Of a stretch of DNA of 64,000 nucleotides, positions 25,754-35,596 are shown in pieces. How positions within the stretch are numbered: position 1 is the stretch's first letter; each line of letters starts with the position of its first letter. The position numbers and the translations under genes are program-made. A model generated the notes under the pieces. It was given only the letters and a program-made list of their open reading frames with translations, was not told the origin of the DNA and did no database searches. The stretch comes from Flagellimonas hymeniacidonis (GTDB lineage: Bacteria; Bacteroidota; Bacteroidia; Flavobacteriales; Flavobacteriaceae): NCBI RefSeq assembly GCF_008040165.1, contig NZ_VRUR01000001.1:504458-568457 (forward strand). Direction: 5' to 3'.

Positions 25754-26124
25754 TTTAACTTACGCAATTGGCGCACCAACCTCAAGGTCGCATTCTATAA
25801 ATTTTCCCATTATTTTCCAATAGGATTAATGCTTCTTTCCAACTTGGCAATTCGTCAGCATCTATCACGAGTGTTCGTATTGCTTTTGTCAATTGTATAC
25901 AGCGTTCAGTATTGGACAATATTTAGTGTAGAGACAAGCTGCTAAAGCAAATGGATGGTTAATTTCCGTCTCTTTACCAATTAGAGAGCTTGATGTATAA
26001 ATGATGTAGAAAAAGACCCTTAATGCGGCTTTCAAACAGGGGTTTTTCACTTTCCCAATGCTTATTGTTTTGTATATTCATTTTTGGGTATCTCCCACTT
26101 TTCATACATAAGCAGTAAACATAA
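25754..26124 (-). pseudogene. Gap of 371 bp with a possible degenerate reverse-strand coding remnant
   Basis: On the reverse strand one frame reads about 30 sensible residues (IGKETEINHPFALAACLYTK, near 25995-25910). A different frame then continues with TKAIRTLVIDADELPSWKK and LILLENNGKIYRMRP to a stop near 25785. The protein-like composition in two joined frames suggests a decayed gene with a frameshift. There is no start codon or family match I recognise. The region otherwise holds the upstream area of the next gene. Confidence 0.25.
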
Positions 26125-28878
26125 ATGTTCAATTCCTCTAAAACAATTATCCTAATATGCTTAATTCCAATATTCACTTTTGGACAAAATCTACTGCCCC
26201 CTATTTATAATTACAAACCACTAGAGTATAAAGGAGCAAGTAAAAATTGGGGGTTGGCGGTGAATAAACAAGGGGAACTTTTTGTAGCCAATAACAAAGG
26301 CCTCCTTTATTTTAATGGTGAACAATGGAGTCTTAACAAGTTGCCAAATAATACCATAATACGCTCGGTAGCTTCAGTGGAAGATAGAATATACACTGGA
26401 TCATATGAAGAGTTCGGGTTTTGGAAAAAAAATGAAAAGGGTATTCTCACATACGCTTCCTTAACTCACCTTATCAAGAACCATCCGTTCACAAGTGAAG
26501 AATTTTGGGAAATCATTCATCACAAAAACAAGATACTATTTAGATCATTTTCATCTATCTACATGTATTCGGATGATGAAATTGAAGTAATAGACCCACC
26601 TGAGATTATTTCGGATATCGTCACCTATAAAGACCGTCTAATTGTTGCTGCTGGGCCAGATGGACTTTATGAACTTGTTGGTGAGCAGATAAGCCCCTTA
26701 AAAAACCAGGAGTTGCTTTTAGGAAAGACCGTTACCGACATGGTAGTGGTAGGAGAATCTTTACTGGTTGGCACAAAACTTAACGGATGTTTTTTATTCA
26801 ATGGTAGCACATTACAATCCTGGAACACCCCATTGAACGAAGAGTTAAAAATGCATCAGCTTAACAAAATTCAAAACTTGACTACAGGTAAAATTGCTTT
26901 CGGAACAATCAAAAATGGTGTTTACCTTTTTGATCAATCCCAAGGTACTTCCCAAATACTAAATCGGGAATCTGGACTTCAAAACAATACAGTACTATCA
27001 CTGCTTCAATATGACAATCAACTGTGGCTTGGACTTGACAATGGAATAGCTCGTGTACGCCTTAACAACCCGATTACTTACTACACTGATTACTATGGTA
27101 CATTAGGAATGGTCTACGATATGGCCTTTTATGACAACAGACTATATGTAGGCAGTAATACAGGGGTATTTTATTTTGAAAACAATAAACTTGAATTTGT
27201 AAATGGATCTCAAGGACACGTTTGGGATCTACAGATAATAGATGGTGATTTACTATGCGGGCATAACACCGGTACCTTTAAAATTATGAATAGCAGTCTT
27301 GATAAAATCTCTCCCTTTTCTGGTGGCTACGAAATAAAAAAAGTTCCAACACAGAACACTACCTATATCCAAGGGACCTACAACGGACTGGTTAAATACA
27401 GTAAAAATGAAAACAATGTTTGGACTGTTAAAAGGATTGATGGAATAGATTTTCCAGTAAAGCAATTATGCTTTGAAACTCCTAATACATTATGGGTAGC
27501 ACATCCTTATAAAGGGTTTTACAGAATCCAAATCAATTCTAGTTTTGATGAAATAACCAGCATGAAGCAATATGATGGTGACAAAGCCCCTAGCAAGTAC
27601 AATGTAAAAATCTATAACATTAAAAACCAAATCGTCTTTTCTAATGACAATACCTGGTATAAATATGACCCTATTCTAGACCGTATTGTTTACTTCGAAG
27701 AATTTCAAAAATATAATAACAGAGAACTCCTTTTTTATGATAATACGCACTTCTGGTTTGTTGATAGTGAAGAGAAAAAAGAAATTACGAACACCAATCT
27801 TAGAACAGACAGCTTGTTAATAGCCGACCTCCAATTGCGCGAACGGTTGGTTTCAGATTCGCAAAATATGATCAAAATCAACGACAGTGTTTCTTATATC
27901 ACCCTTAATGATGGGTTTGCAAAAATTGATCGATCAGCGTTTCAAAAACAACTGGATAGCTTTACACTACCAATGCCCACCTTGAATGCAATTAAAGATG
28001 AAAAAAACAGCTATACGTTCAATAACGCTTCAATTAAAATTCCTTTTAAACACTCCCAGCATATAATCATCGAAGTGGCCTCCCCTAAATTGATACAACC
28101 TCGCTATTATTACGAACTAAATGGTCCCAAAAGTTATCAAGATTATGCAAGTAATGGATTCGTGGACTTCCAAAACCTCCCCTATGGTAGTTATGAGTTT
28201 CAAGTTTCCACAGTTGGTATAGATAATACCAGATCCAAGCAAAACTCGATTAAATTTGATATTGCCCCTCCGTGGTATCTTTCCAAAATAAGCATTGCAC
28301 TTTATGTCCTGGCAGCCATATCAGCAGTCTTTATCATCAGATGGTACAATGCAAGGAAATTAGAAAGAAAGCGTGAGGAGCTCGAAAGCCAAATGAAAAA
28401 GGAGCAAAAAGAAAAACTTGCCACGCTTGAAAAAGAAAAATTAGCCAAAGAAATCAAACTCAAGCAAAATGAATTGGCAAGTACCACTTTGAATATCGCA
28501 AAAAAGAATGAGATGATTTTAGAATTAAAAAATATGCTTGTACTCCACAAGGATAAATTCGCAAACTCCCAGCGGTATAGGTCTTTTATCAAAAAATTGA
28601 ATAATTCGGTTAAAGACACTGAAGATTGGAAAAGATTTGAAGTGAACTTTAAAGAGCTACACGAAGACTTCTTTGAACGTCTTTTAAAAGAATATCCAAC
28701 CTTAACACCAAAAGACCTAAAACTATGTGCGTACCTAAAGATGAATCTCTCAACCAAAGAAATTGCTCCATTAATGGCTATTACAATTAGAGGTGTGGAA
28801 ATACATCGGTATAGATTAAGAAAAAAACTACAGATTGATAGTTCAAAAAACCTATCTAACTTCTTAATAACCTTTTAA
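26125..28878 (+). CDS. Membrane-spanning propeller sensor with cytoplasmic LuxR-type DNA-binding domain
   Basis: A 917-residue regulator. It has a signal sequence (about 1-20, IILICLIPIFTFG), then a periplasmic beta-propeller of repeated two-component-regulator type blades (about 25-620, for example WGLAVNKQGELFVANNKGLL and NQLWLGLDNGIARVRL). A Y_Y_Y-like domain follows (about 640-710, YGSYEFQVSTVGIDNT), then one membrane helix (about 716-738) and a coiled coil rich in K and E (about 740-800). The C-terminal LuxR-type helix-turn-helix (about 850-915) includes LSTKEIAPLMAITIRGVE. There is no histidine kinase or receiver domain, so it looks like a one-component regulator binding a sugar outside and DNA inside. 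It precedes the SusC/SusD locus and probably controls it. Confidence 0.88.
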   Translation: MFNSSKTIILICLIPIFTFGQNLLPPIYNYKPLEYKGASKNWGLAVNKQGELFVANNKGLLYFNGEQWSLNKLPNNTIIRSVASVEDRIYTGSYEEFGFWKKNEKGILTYASLTHLIKNHPFTSEEFWEIIHHKNKILFRSFSSIYMYSDDEIEVIDPPEIISDIVTYKDRLIVAAGPDGLYELVGEQISPLKNQELLLGKTVTDMVVVGESLLVGTKLNGCFLFNGSTLQSWNTPLNEELKMHQLNKIQNLTTGKIAFGTIKNGVYLFDQSQGTSQILNRESGLQNNTVLSLLQYDNQLWLGLDNGIARVRLNNPITYYTDYYGTLGMVYDMAFYDNRLYVGSNTGVFYFENNKLEFVNGSQGHVWDLQIIDGDLLCGHNTGTFKIMNSSLDKISPFSGGYEIKKVPTQNTTYIQGTYNGLVKYSKNENNVWTVKRIDGIDFPVKQLCFETPNTLWVAHPYKGFYRIQINSSFDEITSMKQYDGDKAPSKYNVKIYNIKNQIVFSNDNTWYKYDPILDRIVYFEEFQKYNNRELLFYDNTHFWFVDSEEKKEITNTNLRTDSLLIADLQLRERLVSDSQNMIKINDSVSYITLNDGFAKIDRSAFQKQLDSFTLPMPTLNAIKDEKNSYTFNNASIKIPFKHSQHIIIEVASPKLIQPRYYYELNGPKSYQDYASNGFVDFQNLPYGSYEFQVSTVGIDNTRSKQNSIKFDIAPPWYLSKISIALYVLAAISAVFIIRWYNARKLERKREELESQMKKEQKEKLATLEKEKLAKEIKLKQNELASTTLNIAKKNEMILELKNMLVLHKDKFANSQRYRSFIKKLNNSVKDTEDWKRFEVNFKELHEDFFERLLKEYPTLTPKDLKLCAYLKMNLSTKEIAPLMAITIRGVEIHRYRLRKKLQIDSSKNLSNFLITF

Positions 28879-29113
28879 AGCTGGCTAGACTTTAAATGCA
28901 TTGCGAAAAGGAGTCACTTTTCCACTACATCATTACCACATCACTATGTTAATCTTTTAAGTTTTTACAAGCACCTTTTCTACTGCAAAGCCCTATGAAT
29001 GGGAGAATTCAAGCATTCTTTTTATGATGTATTTTTTATGTAATGACATTGTAAGGTCAACCGCTCCCTTCTTTGATAATTTAGCAAAAATATAACTCAA
29101 TCTTTGAACAATT

Positions 29114-32100
29114 ATGAAAATTAGAAGCGTCATTTTATTAATCTCGTTTATGTTGTTTCAAACTGTACTTTTCGCACAGAACAACATTACGGTATCTGGA
29201 ACTGTTTCTGATAGTGAAGGACAGCCCTTGCCAGGGGCCAATGTCATTTTAAAAGGGACTACTACTGGCATACAAACCGATTTTGATGGAAACTATAGTT
29301 TACAGAACATCCCAGACAACGGTATACTTACCTTCAGTTATATAGGTTTTGTAATACAAGAAGTCAATATAGATGGAAAAACCACTATACACATAACCCT
29401 TCAGGAGGACACAAATGTTCTAGATGAAGTGGTGGTGGTAGGTTATGGTACTCAGAAGAAAGCTGATTTAACAGGTTCAATAACAACTATTAAATCAGAA
29501 GATATTACAAGAACACCCTCTGGTGCTGCGATGCAGTCTTTACAAGGAAAGGTAGCAGGTTTGCAGGTGGTAAGCAGCGGTGCCCCAGGTACGGGGCCTA
29601 CCATCAGGGTTCGTGGTTTGGGTTCTTTTGTTAATGGTGCATCGGACCCGCTCTATGTAGTCGATGGTACATTCTTTGATGACATCGATTTTTTAAACAA
29701 CGAAGATATTGAATCCATTTCTGTCCTTAAAGATGCATCTGCATCCGCCATTTACGGGGTAAGAGCAGCTAACGGAGTAGTAATTATTCAAACAAAGTCG
29801 GGCAAAGCCAATCAAAAGCCGCAAATAACCTACAGTGGCTATCATGGAGTCCAAGTTGCACAAAACCTCGTAACCCTGTCCAATTCTGAACAGTTTGCAA
29901 CCCTAGCTAGGGAGTCTGGTTCGGTGGCTGAAGCTCAATTCATAGAAAATGCATTGCAGCGATATGGACGAAGTAGAATCAATCCAGATATACCAGATGT
30001 AAACACAGATTGGTATGATTTGATTTTGCGCCATGCGCTTCAACAAAACCATAGCTTAGGCGTTGCAGGGGGTTCTGAGGATATTACTTATGCAGTAGGA
30101 TTAAATTATTTTGATCAAGAGGGTATTCTAAAAATGAAGAATGACTTTGAGCGATTTAATATAAGAAGTAAACTAAACTTTGATTTAAGCAATCGCTTGA
30201 GTGTAGGTGTTTCAACGCTCTTTAGCAATGCTACTAGATACCGTCCCGAGGATACTGCTTTTGCCTTGGCATATTTTGCCGTGCCCGTGATGCCAGTCCT
30301 TGATTCGTCAAAGACGGATGCATTTCCTAGACCTTATGCCAATGCCCAAGATTTAGGATATAGAGGTACCCAAAACCCTTTTCCGATAATGGAGAATACT
30401 GAGAATAGAAATAAAATAAGAAATACACTGGTAACCTTTGATTTGAGCTATCAGCTAATCCCCGATAAATTAACGTTTAAAACTGCATATTACCACAATT
30501 TTGAAACGCTCGAAGTTCGAGAAGTAAGACTTCCTTTCTTTTTTGGCAATGGTAATGCTTTTAGGGAAAATGCAGAACTGATCAAGAGAAACGAAACATT
30601 TTCTGAACAAACTTGGGACAATACACTAACCTATGACGATAGCTATGGAAAACATAACTTAACGATTTTGGGAGGTACATCTTTTAGGGATAGATCTTTT
30701 GAAAAATTAGAAGTAAAAGGGTTGAATTTTCCAAATGGCCCAGGAATAGGTGATGAGTCATACTTTTTAGATTTATCAGATACAATTGACACTAGTGAAC
30801 AAGCTAATGGGGATAGAGTCACAGGAGATGATGGTGAGAGACAGTACTTCTTTTCTTATTTTGGACGTATCGCCTATAATTTTGATAACAAGTATCTACT
30901 ATACGGAACTTTTCGTGCTGATGGTACTAGTAAATATCAAGAAAAATGGGGCTATTTCCCTACTGTCGGTGTCGGTTGGGTCGTTTCGCAAGAGTCATTC
31001 TTTCCAGAGACCAATGCAATCAATTTTCTAAAGTTGCGAGGCAGTTGGGGTGAACTGGGTAATGCCAATGTCGCTTCGAGTACCGGAGGTATAACCTCGG
31101 ATGAGGTAACTGCAGCCTTTGGTGACACACCCTTCTCCGGATTGGTGACCAGCAGTGATTTTGAAGCCTTAAAATGGGAAGTAACCGCCGAAACCAACGC
31201 TGGTATTACCGCAACATTATTCAACAATCACTTATCTCTAGATGCCGATTATTTCAGCAGGGAGACAAGGGATGCCGTAATTCCGGTATCAAGGCTTTTA
31301 GTACCAGGGGAAACCAGACAAAATGTTGGAAAAATTAGAAACTCTGGATTTGAAGTGGTATTAAATTGGAATAAACAGGTTTCTGAGAATTTCAGCTATA
31401 CTATAGGCGCAAATTTTTCAACCTTGAAAAATGAAGTTCTGGACTTAGCAGGGCAAGAAAACTTGACCTCTGGGGGAGATGTTGCCCAGCGAACTGTAAT
31501 TGGCGGCACTATAAATCCTTTTTTCGGCCTTGATGTGGCCGGGGTATACCAGACTCCTGAAGAAATTCAAGCAGACCCCGCTGCACAATCGGCAATAGCA
31601 GATGGGTTAACTGTTGAACCTGGCGATTTTAGGTTTGTAGACCACAATGGTGACATGGTGATAGATGCTCAAGACAGAGTAGATCTTGGGTCTTTCTTGC
31701 CCACATATACCTTCGGCTTTAATCTAGGGCTTAATTACAAGAACTGGGATTTTTCTATGAATGTGATTGGCCAAGGCGGAAATGTAATCGCTAACATCAA
31801 ACGATTTGGAATACGACAAACCCCCGACCCAAATATTGATAGGGATTTTGCTGTTAACCGCTGGACTGGTCCAGGTAGCTCAAATGCCTATCCTTCTGCA
31901 AGAGGAATAAGAAACCCCTGGAGCAATCAATTTCTGAATAGTTTTTTTGTTGAAGATGGTGATTTTGTTCGACTACAAAATGTAACCTTAGGATATACAT
32001 TACCAAAATTGCAAGGGAAATTCAATCCTGATATTCGATTTTACATTACCGCTGAAAGGCCATTGACCTTGTTTAACTACAATGGCTTTACTCCAGAAGT

Positions 32101-32173
32101 TTCAGATGGTAGAGATAATCAGACCTACCCAATTCCCGGGGTTTATACTATTGGTATAAATGTTAAAATTTAA
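29114..32173 (+). CDS. SusC/RagA-type TonB-linked outer-membrane receptor
   Basis: A 1019-residue outer-membrane transporter that imports glycan oligosaccharides using TonB energy. It has a signal peptide (about 1-21, LLISFMLFQTVLFA), a CarboxypepD_reg-like domain (about 25-110, VSGTVSDSEGQPLPGANVIL), then the linker LDEVVVVGYGTQKKADLTGS. The plug domain includes VRGLGSFVNGASDPLYVVDG and SVLKDASASAIYGVRAANGV. A large beta-barrel ends YPIPGVYTIGINVKI. Length is typical. It starts 235 bp after the propeller regulator, and SusD begins 10 bp after it. In the 235-bp upstream region I see only TGAC-N8-GTCA (29044-29059). Confidence 0.96.
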   Translation: MKIRSVILLISFMLFQTVLFAQNNITVSGTVSDSEGQPLPGANVILKGTTTGIQTDFDGNYSLQNIPDNGILTFSYIGFVIQEVNIDGKTTIHITLQEDTNVLDEVVVVGYGTQKKADLTGSITTIKSEDITRTPSGAAMQSLQGKVAGLQVVSSGAPGTGPTIRVRGLGSFVNGASDPLYVVDGTFFDDIDFLNNEDIESISVLKDASASAIYGVRAANGVVIIQTKSGKANQKPQITYSGYHGVQVAQNLVTLSNSEQFATLARESGSVAEAQFIENALQRYGRSRINPDIPDVNTDWYDLILRHALQQNHSLGVAGGSEDITYAVGLNYFDQEGILKMKNDFERFNIRSKLNFDLSNRLSVGVSTLFSNATRYRPEDTAFALAYFAVPVMPVLDSSKTDAFPRPYANAQDLGYRGTQNPFPIMENTENRNKIRNTLVTFDLSYQLIPDKLTFKTAYYHNFETLEVREVRLPFFFGNGNAFRENAELIKRNETFSEQTWDNTLTYDDSYGKHNLTILGGTSFRDRSFEKLEVKGLNFPNGPGIGDESYFLDLSDTIDTSEQANGDRVTGDDGERQYFFSYFGRIAYNFDNKYLLYGTFRADGTSKYQEKWGYFPTVGVGWVVSQESFFPETNAINFLKLRGSWGELGNANVASSTGGITSDEVTAAFGDTPFSGLVTSSDFEALKWEVTAETNAGITATLFNNHLSLDADYFSRETRDAVIPVSRLLVPGETRQNVGKIRNSGFEVVLNWNKQVSENFSYTIGANFSTLKNEVLDLAGQENLTSGGDVAQRTVIGGTINPFFGLDVAGVYQTPEEIQADPAAQSAIADGLTVEPGDFRFVDHNGDMVIDAQDRVDLGSFLPTYTFGFNLGLNYKNWDFSMNVIGQGGNVIANIKRFGIRQTPDPNIDRDFAVNRWTGPGSSNAYPSARGIRNPWSNQFLNSFFVEDGDFVRLQNVTLGYTLPKLQGKFNPDIRFYITAERPLTLFNYNGFTPEVSDGRDNQTYPIPGVYTIGINVKI

Positions 32174-32183
32174 AATAATAGCT

Positions 32184-33734
32184 ATGACACGTACACAAAC
32201 AAACAAATTACCAGTGATTCTAGCCTTGTTAGCTATTATGCTTGCAAGTTGTTCAAACGAATTGGATCAGCCAGAACTCAATAATAATTTTGCCGGAGGC
32301 ACAGATTTTTCCAAAACCGATGAAATGATCTTTTCACTTATCGGTGTATACCAAGCCGTTACTTCCCGGGGCTGGGAACAACCATTAGTTGTCTCTACAA
32401 GAGGAGACGATGTCAATGCAGCAGGCGATCAACAAGGTCTCATAAACCAGGATCGCTACGTATATGATAACTCATTTTTTGGTTCACGTACCCTTTGGGA
32501 AACCTACTATGGTGATATTATTCGTGCCCATACAGGTATGGAGCAAATTAGCAGATATATGGAACTGGCAGATGAGGATGGAATCGCTTTAGGCAATCGA
32601 TATATTGCCGAAGCGAAAGTTTTAAGAGCAATATTGCTCTTTCAATTATCTCAGGTTTATGGTGCGGTTTTTATCCCGGAATCATCAGATCTTAACGATT
32701 TTGCCAATGTCACATCAGTACCCACAAAAGATGAGGTAATGCAACACATTTCGGACCAAATGGATGAGGCTTTACCTTTCTTACTGGACATGCGTCCTAA
32801 CGAACGCACTGATTTGCCAGGTGGGGTAACACGATATACAGCATTGATGATCAAAGCCGTAGCTAATCAAGAATTAAAGAATTATCAAGCTGTAGCGGAT
32901 GCAACCGGTCAGATCATCAATTCAGGTAAGTTCAGTCTCTTCAATGATTTTTACGAACTCTTCAAAACACCCGGAAAGTTGAGCGATGAAAGTTTATTTG
33001 AATTTCAGTATTCCGATTTTGGCGTGGGTGAGGGAGATAGGGTTAGCCACCTTTACAATCCTTACGGCCCAAATAGCTGGGATCCCACAGTGGCAGGCGC
33101 TAGTTCTGGTTGGGGCTTTTTTGAACCTACTATGAAATATGTGGAATTTATGTTGGATAGGGAAGAAACAGTACGTTTGGAAACTTCAGTGTTTTTTAGT
33201 CAAAAAGGGATTGATAGTCTTGTTGCTTCCACCCCCTATACAGACGCAACATTACCTGCTTTTGTGTCTCCAACAACAAGGGATGCTGACACAAATACAT
33301 CCGATGTTAGGTCTATCTTTTCCAGTGGAAAACATTACATGCCAACCAACCAACTCATACCTGGCCGCACAGCATATGGTAGTAATAAAAATTATATTGT
33401 CTTTCGATATGCGGAAACGCTTTTAATGTATGCCGAAGCTTTATTGCAAGGGGCTACTGGTTCTGGTATTGCTGCTGACCAAGCGGTAAACCTAGTGCGC
33501 CAAAGGGCAGGGATGGCACCTTTGTCTGGAGTGACCCTAGATCAGGTAATTGACGAAAAATATGCTGAGCTAAGTATGGAATGGGGCAAGCGATTTTTCG
33601 ACATGGTCCGATTAGGCAGAAATGACGAGCTTAGCTACGGAGGTAGAACTTTTACCCCAGACAAGGCCTTTGTCACCTATCATCAGGATCAAATAGACGA
33701 ATTCCCCATTTTGGGCGATATAGTGAATAACTAA
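32184..33734 (+). CDS. SusD/RagB-type surface glycan-binding lipoprotein
   Basis: A 516-residue outer-membrane lipoprotein that caps the SusC receptor and binds the glycan. The signal is VILALLAIMLASCSNELD with a lipobox cysteine. I start at the ATG at 32184, since a frame open from 32160 overlaps susC and puts extra residues before the signal. SusD hallmarks are the tetratricopeptide helices (EAKVLRAILLFQLSQVYGAV) and the C-terminal RQRAGMAPLSGVTLDQVIDE followed by EWGKRFFDMVRLGR. It pairs with the susC gene 10 bp upstream. Confidence 0.95.
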   Translation: MTRTQTNKLPVILALLAIMLASCSNELDQPELNNNFAGGTDFSKTDEMIFSLIGVYQAVTSRGWEQPLVVSTRGDDVNAAGDQQGLINQDRYVYDNSFFGSRTLWETYYGDIIRAHTGMEQISRYMELADEDGIALGNRYIAEAKVLRAILLFQLSQVYGAVFIPESSDLNDFANVTSVPTKDEVMQHISDQMDEALPFLLDMRPNERTDLPGGVTRYTALMIKAVANQELKNYQAVADATGQIINSGKFSLFNDFYELFKTPGKLSDESLFEFQYSDFGVGEGDRVSHLYNPYGPNSWDPTVAGASSGWGFFEPTMKYVEFMLDREETVRLETSVFFSQKGIDSLVASTPYTDATLPAFVSPTTRDADTNTSDVRSIFSSGKHYMPTNQLIPGRTAYGSNKNYIVFRYAETLLMYAEALLQGATGSGIAADQAVNLVRQRAGMAPLSGVTLDQVIDEKYAELSMEWGKRFFDMVRLGRNDELSYGGRTFTPDKAFVTYHQDQIDEFPILGDIVNN

Positions 33735-33747
33735 AACATTAAAGAAG

Positions 33748-35340
33748 ATGAAAACAATAAGATATATTCTCGCAAGTTTTTTGGTGGTCATGTTTTTATA
33801 TGGCTGTGACCAAGGAATTGATGGTATCACTCAAGTAGATCCGGGAGCTGATGCTTCTGCACCTCAAGTAACTATTAATTTCCCCTTGGAAGGTACCACG
33901 ATCAAAGTGCTGGAAGCAATAACATCTATCACTGTGGATTTTGAGGTGACCGATGATATTGAAGTAGCCAAAATAGATGCACTTTTGGACGGTAAAAATA
34001 TTGGAAGTTTAAACAGTTTCAAGGACTATCGCCGTGTTTTAATAGATGACATTACCTATGATAACCTAGCCGATGGCGATCACCAGTTCACGGTGAATGC
34101 TACGGACATTGATGGTAAAACAACCTCTGTAACCGTAAATTTTATCAAAGAACCTGCCTATGTACCGCTCTATGCGGGTGAGATACTCTACATGCCCTTT
34201 AACGGGGATAATTTTGATTTAGTAGGCCTCAGACCTGCTACGAAAGTAGGCTCCCCTGGGTTTTTAGGGGAAGGTTTTGTAGGGCTGGATGCCTATGCTG
34301 GAGCAGCGGACTCCCATTTAGAACTTGCTACAGAAAACATGCTTTCTGATGAATTCAGTGCTGTGTTCTGGTACAAAGTCAATGCAGACCCAAATAGAGC
34401 CGGTATTTTGGTTATTGGGCCTCCAGACACAGAACGTGTTGGTTTCCCGGAAACCCAAAATCTAAGGACAAGTGGCTTCCGCTTCTTTAGGGAAGATGCA
34501 GGAGGGGAACAACGTTTTAAGCTTAATGTAGGTCGCGGTGATGGAGAATCTTGGTTTGATGGTGGGGATGCAGCCGATATTCCTGCAGATGCCGGATGGA
34601 CACATATCGCCTTTACCATAACACAAAGTAGGGCGACAGTGTACATTAATGGAGAAATTGTAAGTCAGGGTGATTTCACAGGTGTGGACTGGACCGATTG
34701 TGACCTACTCTCAATCATGTCTGGTGCCCCCCGTTTTACACAATGGGGTCATCTTTCAGATTTGAGCAATATGGATGAGCTTCGCATGTTTAACAGGGAG
34801 CTTTCACAGGGAGAAATTCAAAATATCATGACAACCGAAGCAGGTGGTTTCGTCGGTACATTTGAAGGTGAAATGTTCTATATGCCTTTTGAAGGTGATA
34901 ATACTGAAATGTTTAAAGATATTGAAGCTACCGCTGTGGGTACACCCTCATTTGCTGGTGAAAGTGCAGCTGGTAGTGATGCGTATGCTGGTGCCGCCGA
35001 TTCTTATTTGACATTTCCTACGAACGGATTAACCACTGAGGAGTTTAGTGCCACCATGTGGTATAAACTCAATGCAGATCCAGATAGGGCTGGAATCCTA
35101 GTTATGGGTCCACCAGATACAGAAAGGGCAGAATATCCAGATATTCAGAATTTAAGAACTAACGGTTTCCGCTTCTTTAGAGAAGCAGGAGGGGATGGAC
35201 AGGTTTTTAAGCTAAATGTAGGCAATGGAACAGGAGATAGCTGGTTTGATGGCGGAGCAACCGCTTCTATACCTTCAGATACCACAGACTGGGTTCATTT
35301 GGCCTTTACTATTTCCAGTACAGAATGGTCGTCTATATAG
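33748..35340 (+). CDS. Tandem-LamG surface lipoprotein, truncated by a frameshift
   Basis: A lipoprotein (signal YILASFLVVMFLYGC) with an N-terminal Ig-like domain (about 35-135, INFPLEGTTIKVLEAITSIT) and two tandem LamG/concanavalin-like domains (about 145-370 and 375-530). The repeats share blocks such as DAYAGAADS, AGILV-GPPDTER, FRFFRE and SWFDGG. Its position after SusD suggests a surface glycan-binding protein. The frame ends early in the second repeat (STEWSSI, stop at 35338-35340). The missing end is found in another frame at 35325-35537, and alignment with repeat 1 shows that one base is lacking near 35322. This is either a real frameshift or a sequencing error. Confidence 0.8.
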   Translation: MKTIRYILASFLVVMFLYGCDQGIDGITQVDPGADASAPQVTINFPLEGTTIKVLEAITSITVDFEVTDDIEVAKIDALLDGKNIGSLNSFKDYRRVLIDDITYDNLADGDHQFTVNATDIDGKTTSVTVNFIKEPAYVPLYAGEILYMPFNGDNFDLVGLRPATKVGSPGFLGEGFVGLDAYAGAADSHLELATENMLSDEFSAVFWYKVNADPNRAGILVIGPPDTERVGFPETQNLRTSGFRFFREDAGGEQRFKLNVGRGDGESWFDGGDAADIPADAGWTHIAFTITQSRATVYINGEIVSQGDFTGVDWTDCDLLSIMSGAPRFTQWGHLSDLSNMDELRMFNRELSQGEIQNIMTTEAGGFVGTFEGEMFYMPFEGDNTEMFKDIEATAVGTPSFAGESAAGSDAYAGAADSYLTFPTNGLTTEEFSATMWYKLNADPDRAGILVMGPPDTERAEYPDIQNLRTNGFRFFREAGGDGQVFKLNVGNGTGDSWFDGGATASIPSDTTDWVHLAFTISSTEWSSI

Positions 35341-35537
35341 ACGGCGAAGTAGTGGCACAAGGAGATTTTACTGGAGTAGATTGGACTGGTTGCGACATAC
35401 TGTCCATTGGCTCAGGTGTACCAAGGTTTAATCAATGGAATCACTTATCCGATTTAAGTTACATAGATGAATTACGATTGTACAACAAAGCACTATCACA
35501 AGGAGAAGTGCAAAGTGTTAGAAATTCAGATCTGTAA
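35325..35537 (+). pseudogene. Out-of-frame C-terminal end of the tandem-LamG lipoprotein
   Basis: The reading MVVYIDGEVVAQGDFTGVDW continues to NKALSQGEVQSV and a stop at 35537. It matches the end of the first LamG repeat (VYINGEIVSQGDFTGVDW ... NRELSQGEIQNI) block for block. It is not an independent gene: it has no signal or start context and begins inside the upstream frame. Restoring one base near 35322 would join it to the main gene for a 596-residue protein. Confidence 0.8.
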
Positions 35538-35596
35538 TTCAATTTTACAATGAAGGAACAAAATAGATTATTTGAATTAGTTAGTTTTTATTTCAC

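Noticed and set aside
29044-29059. TGAC-N8-GTCA dyad before susC as another Fnr-type site
   Set aside because: The half-site spacing is 8 rather than 6 and there is no -7 box at 36.5 bp, so it does not match the others.
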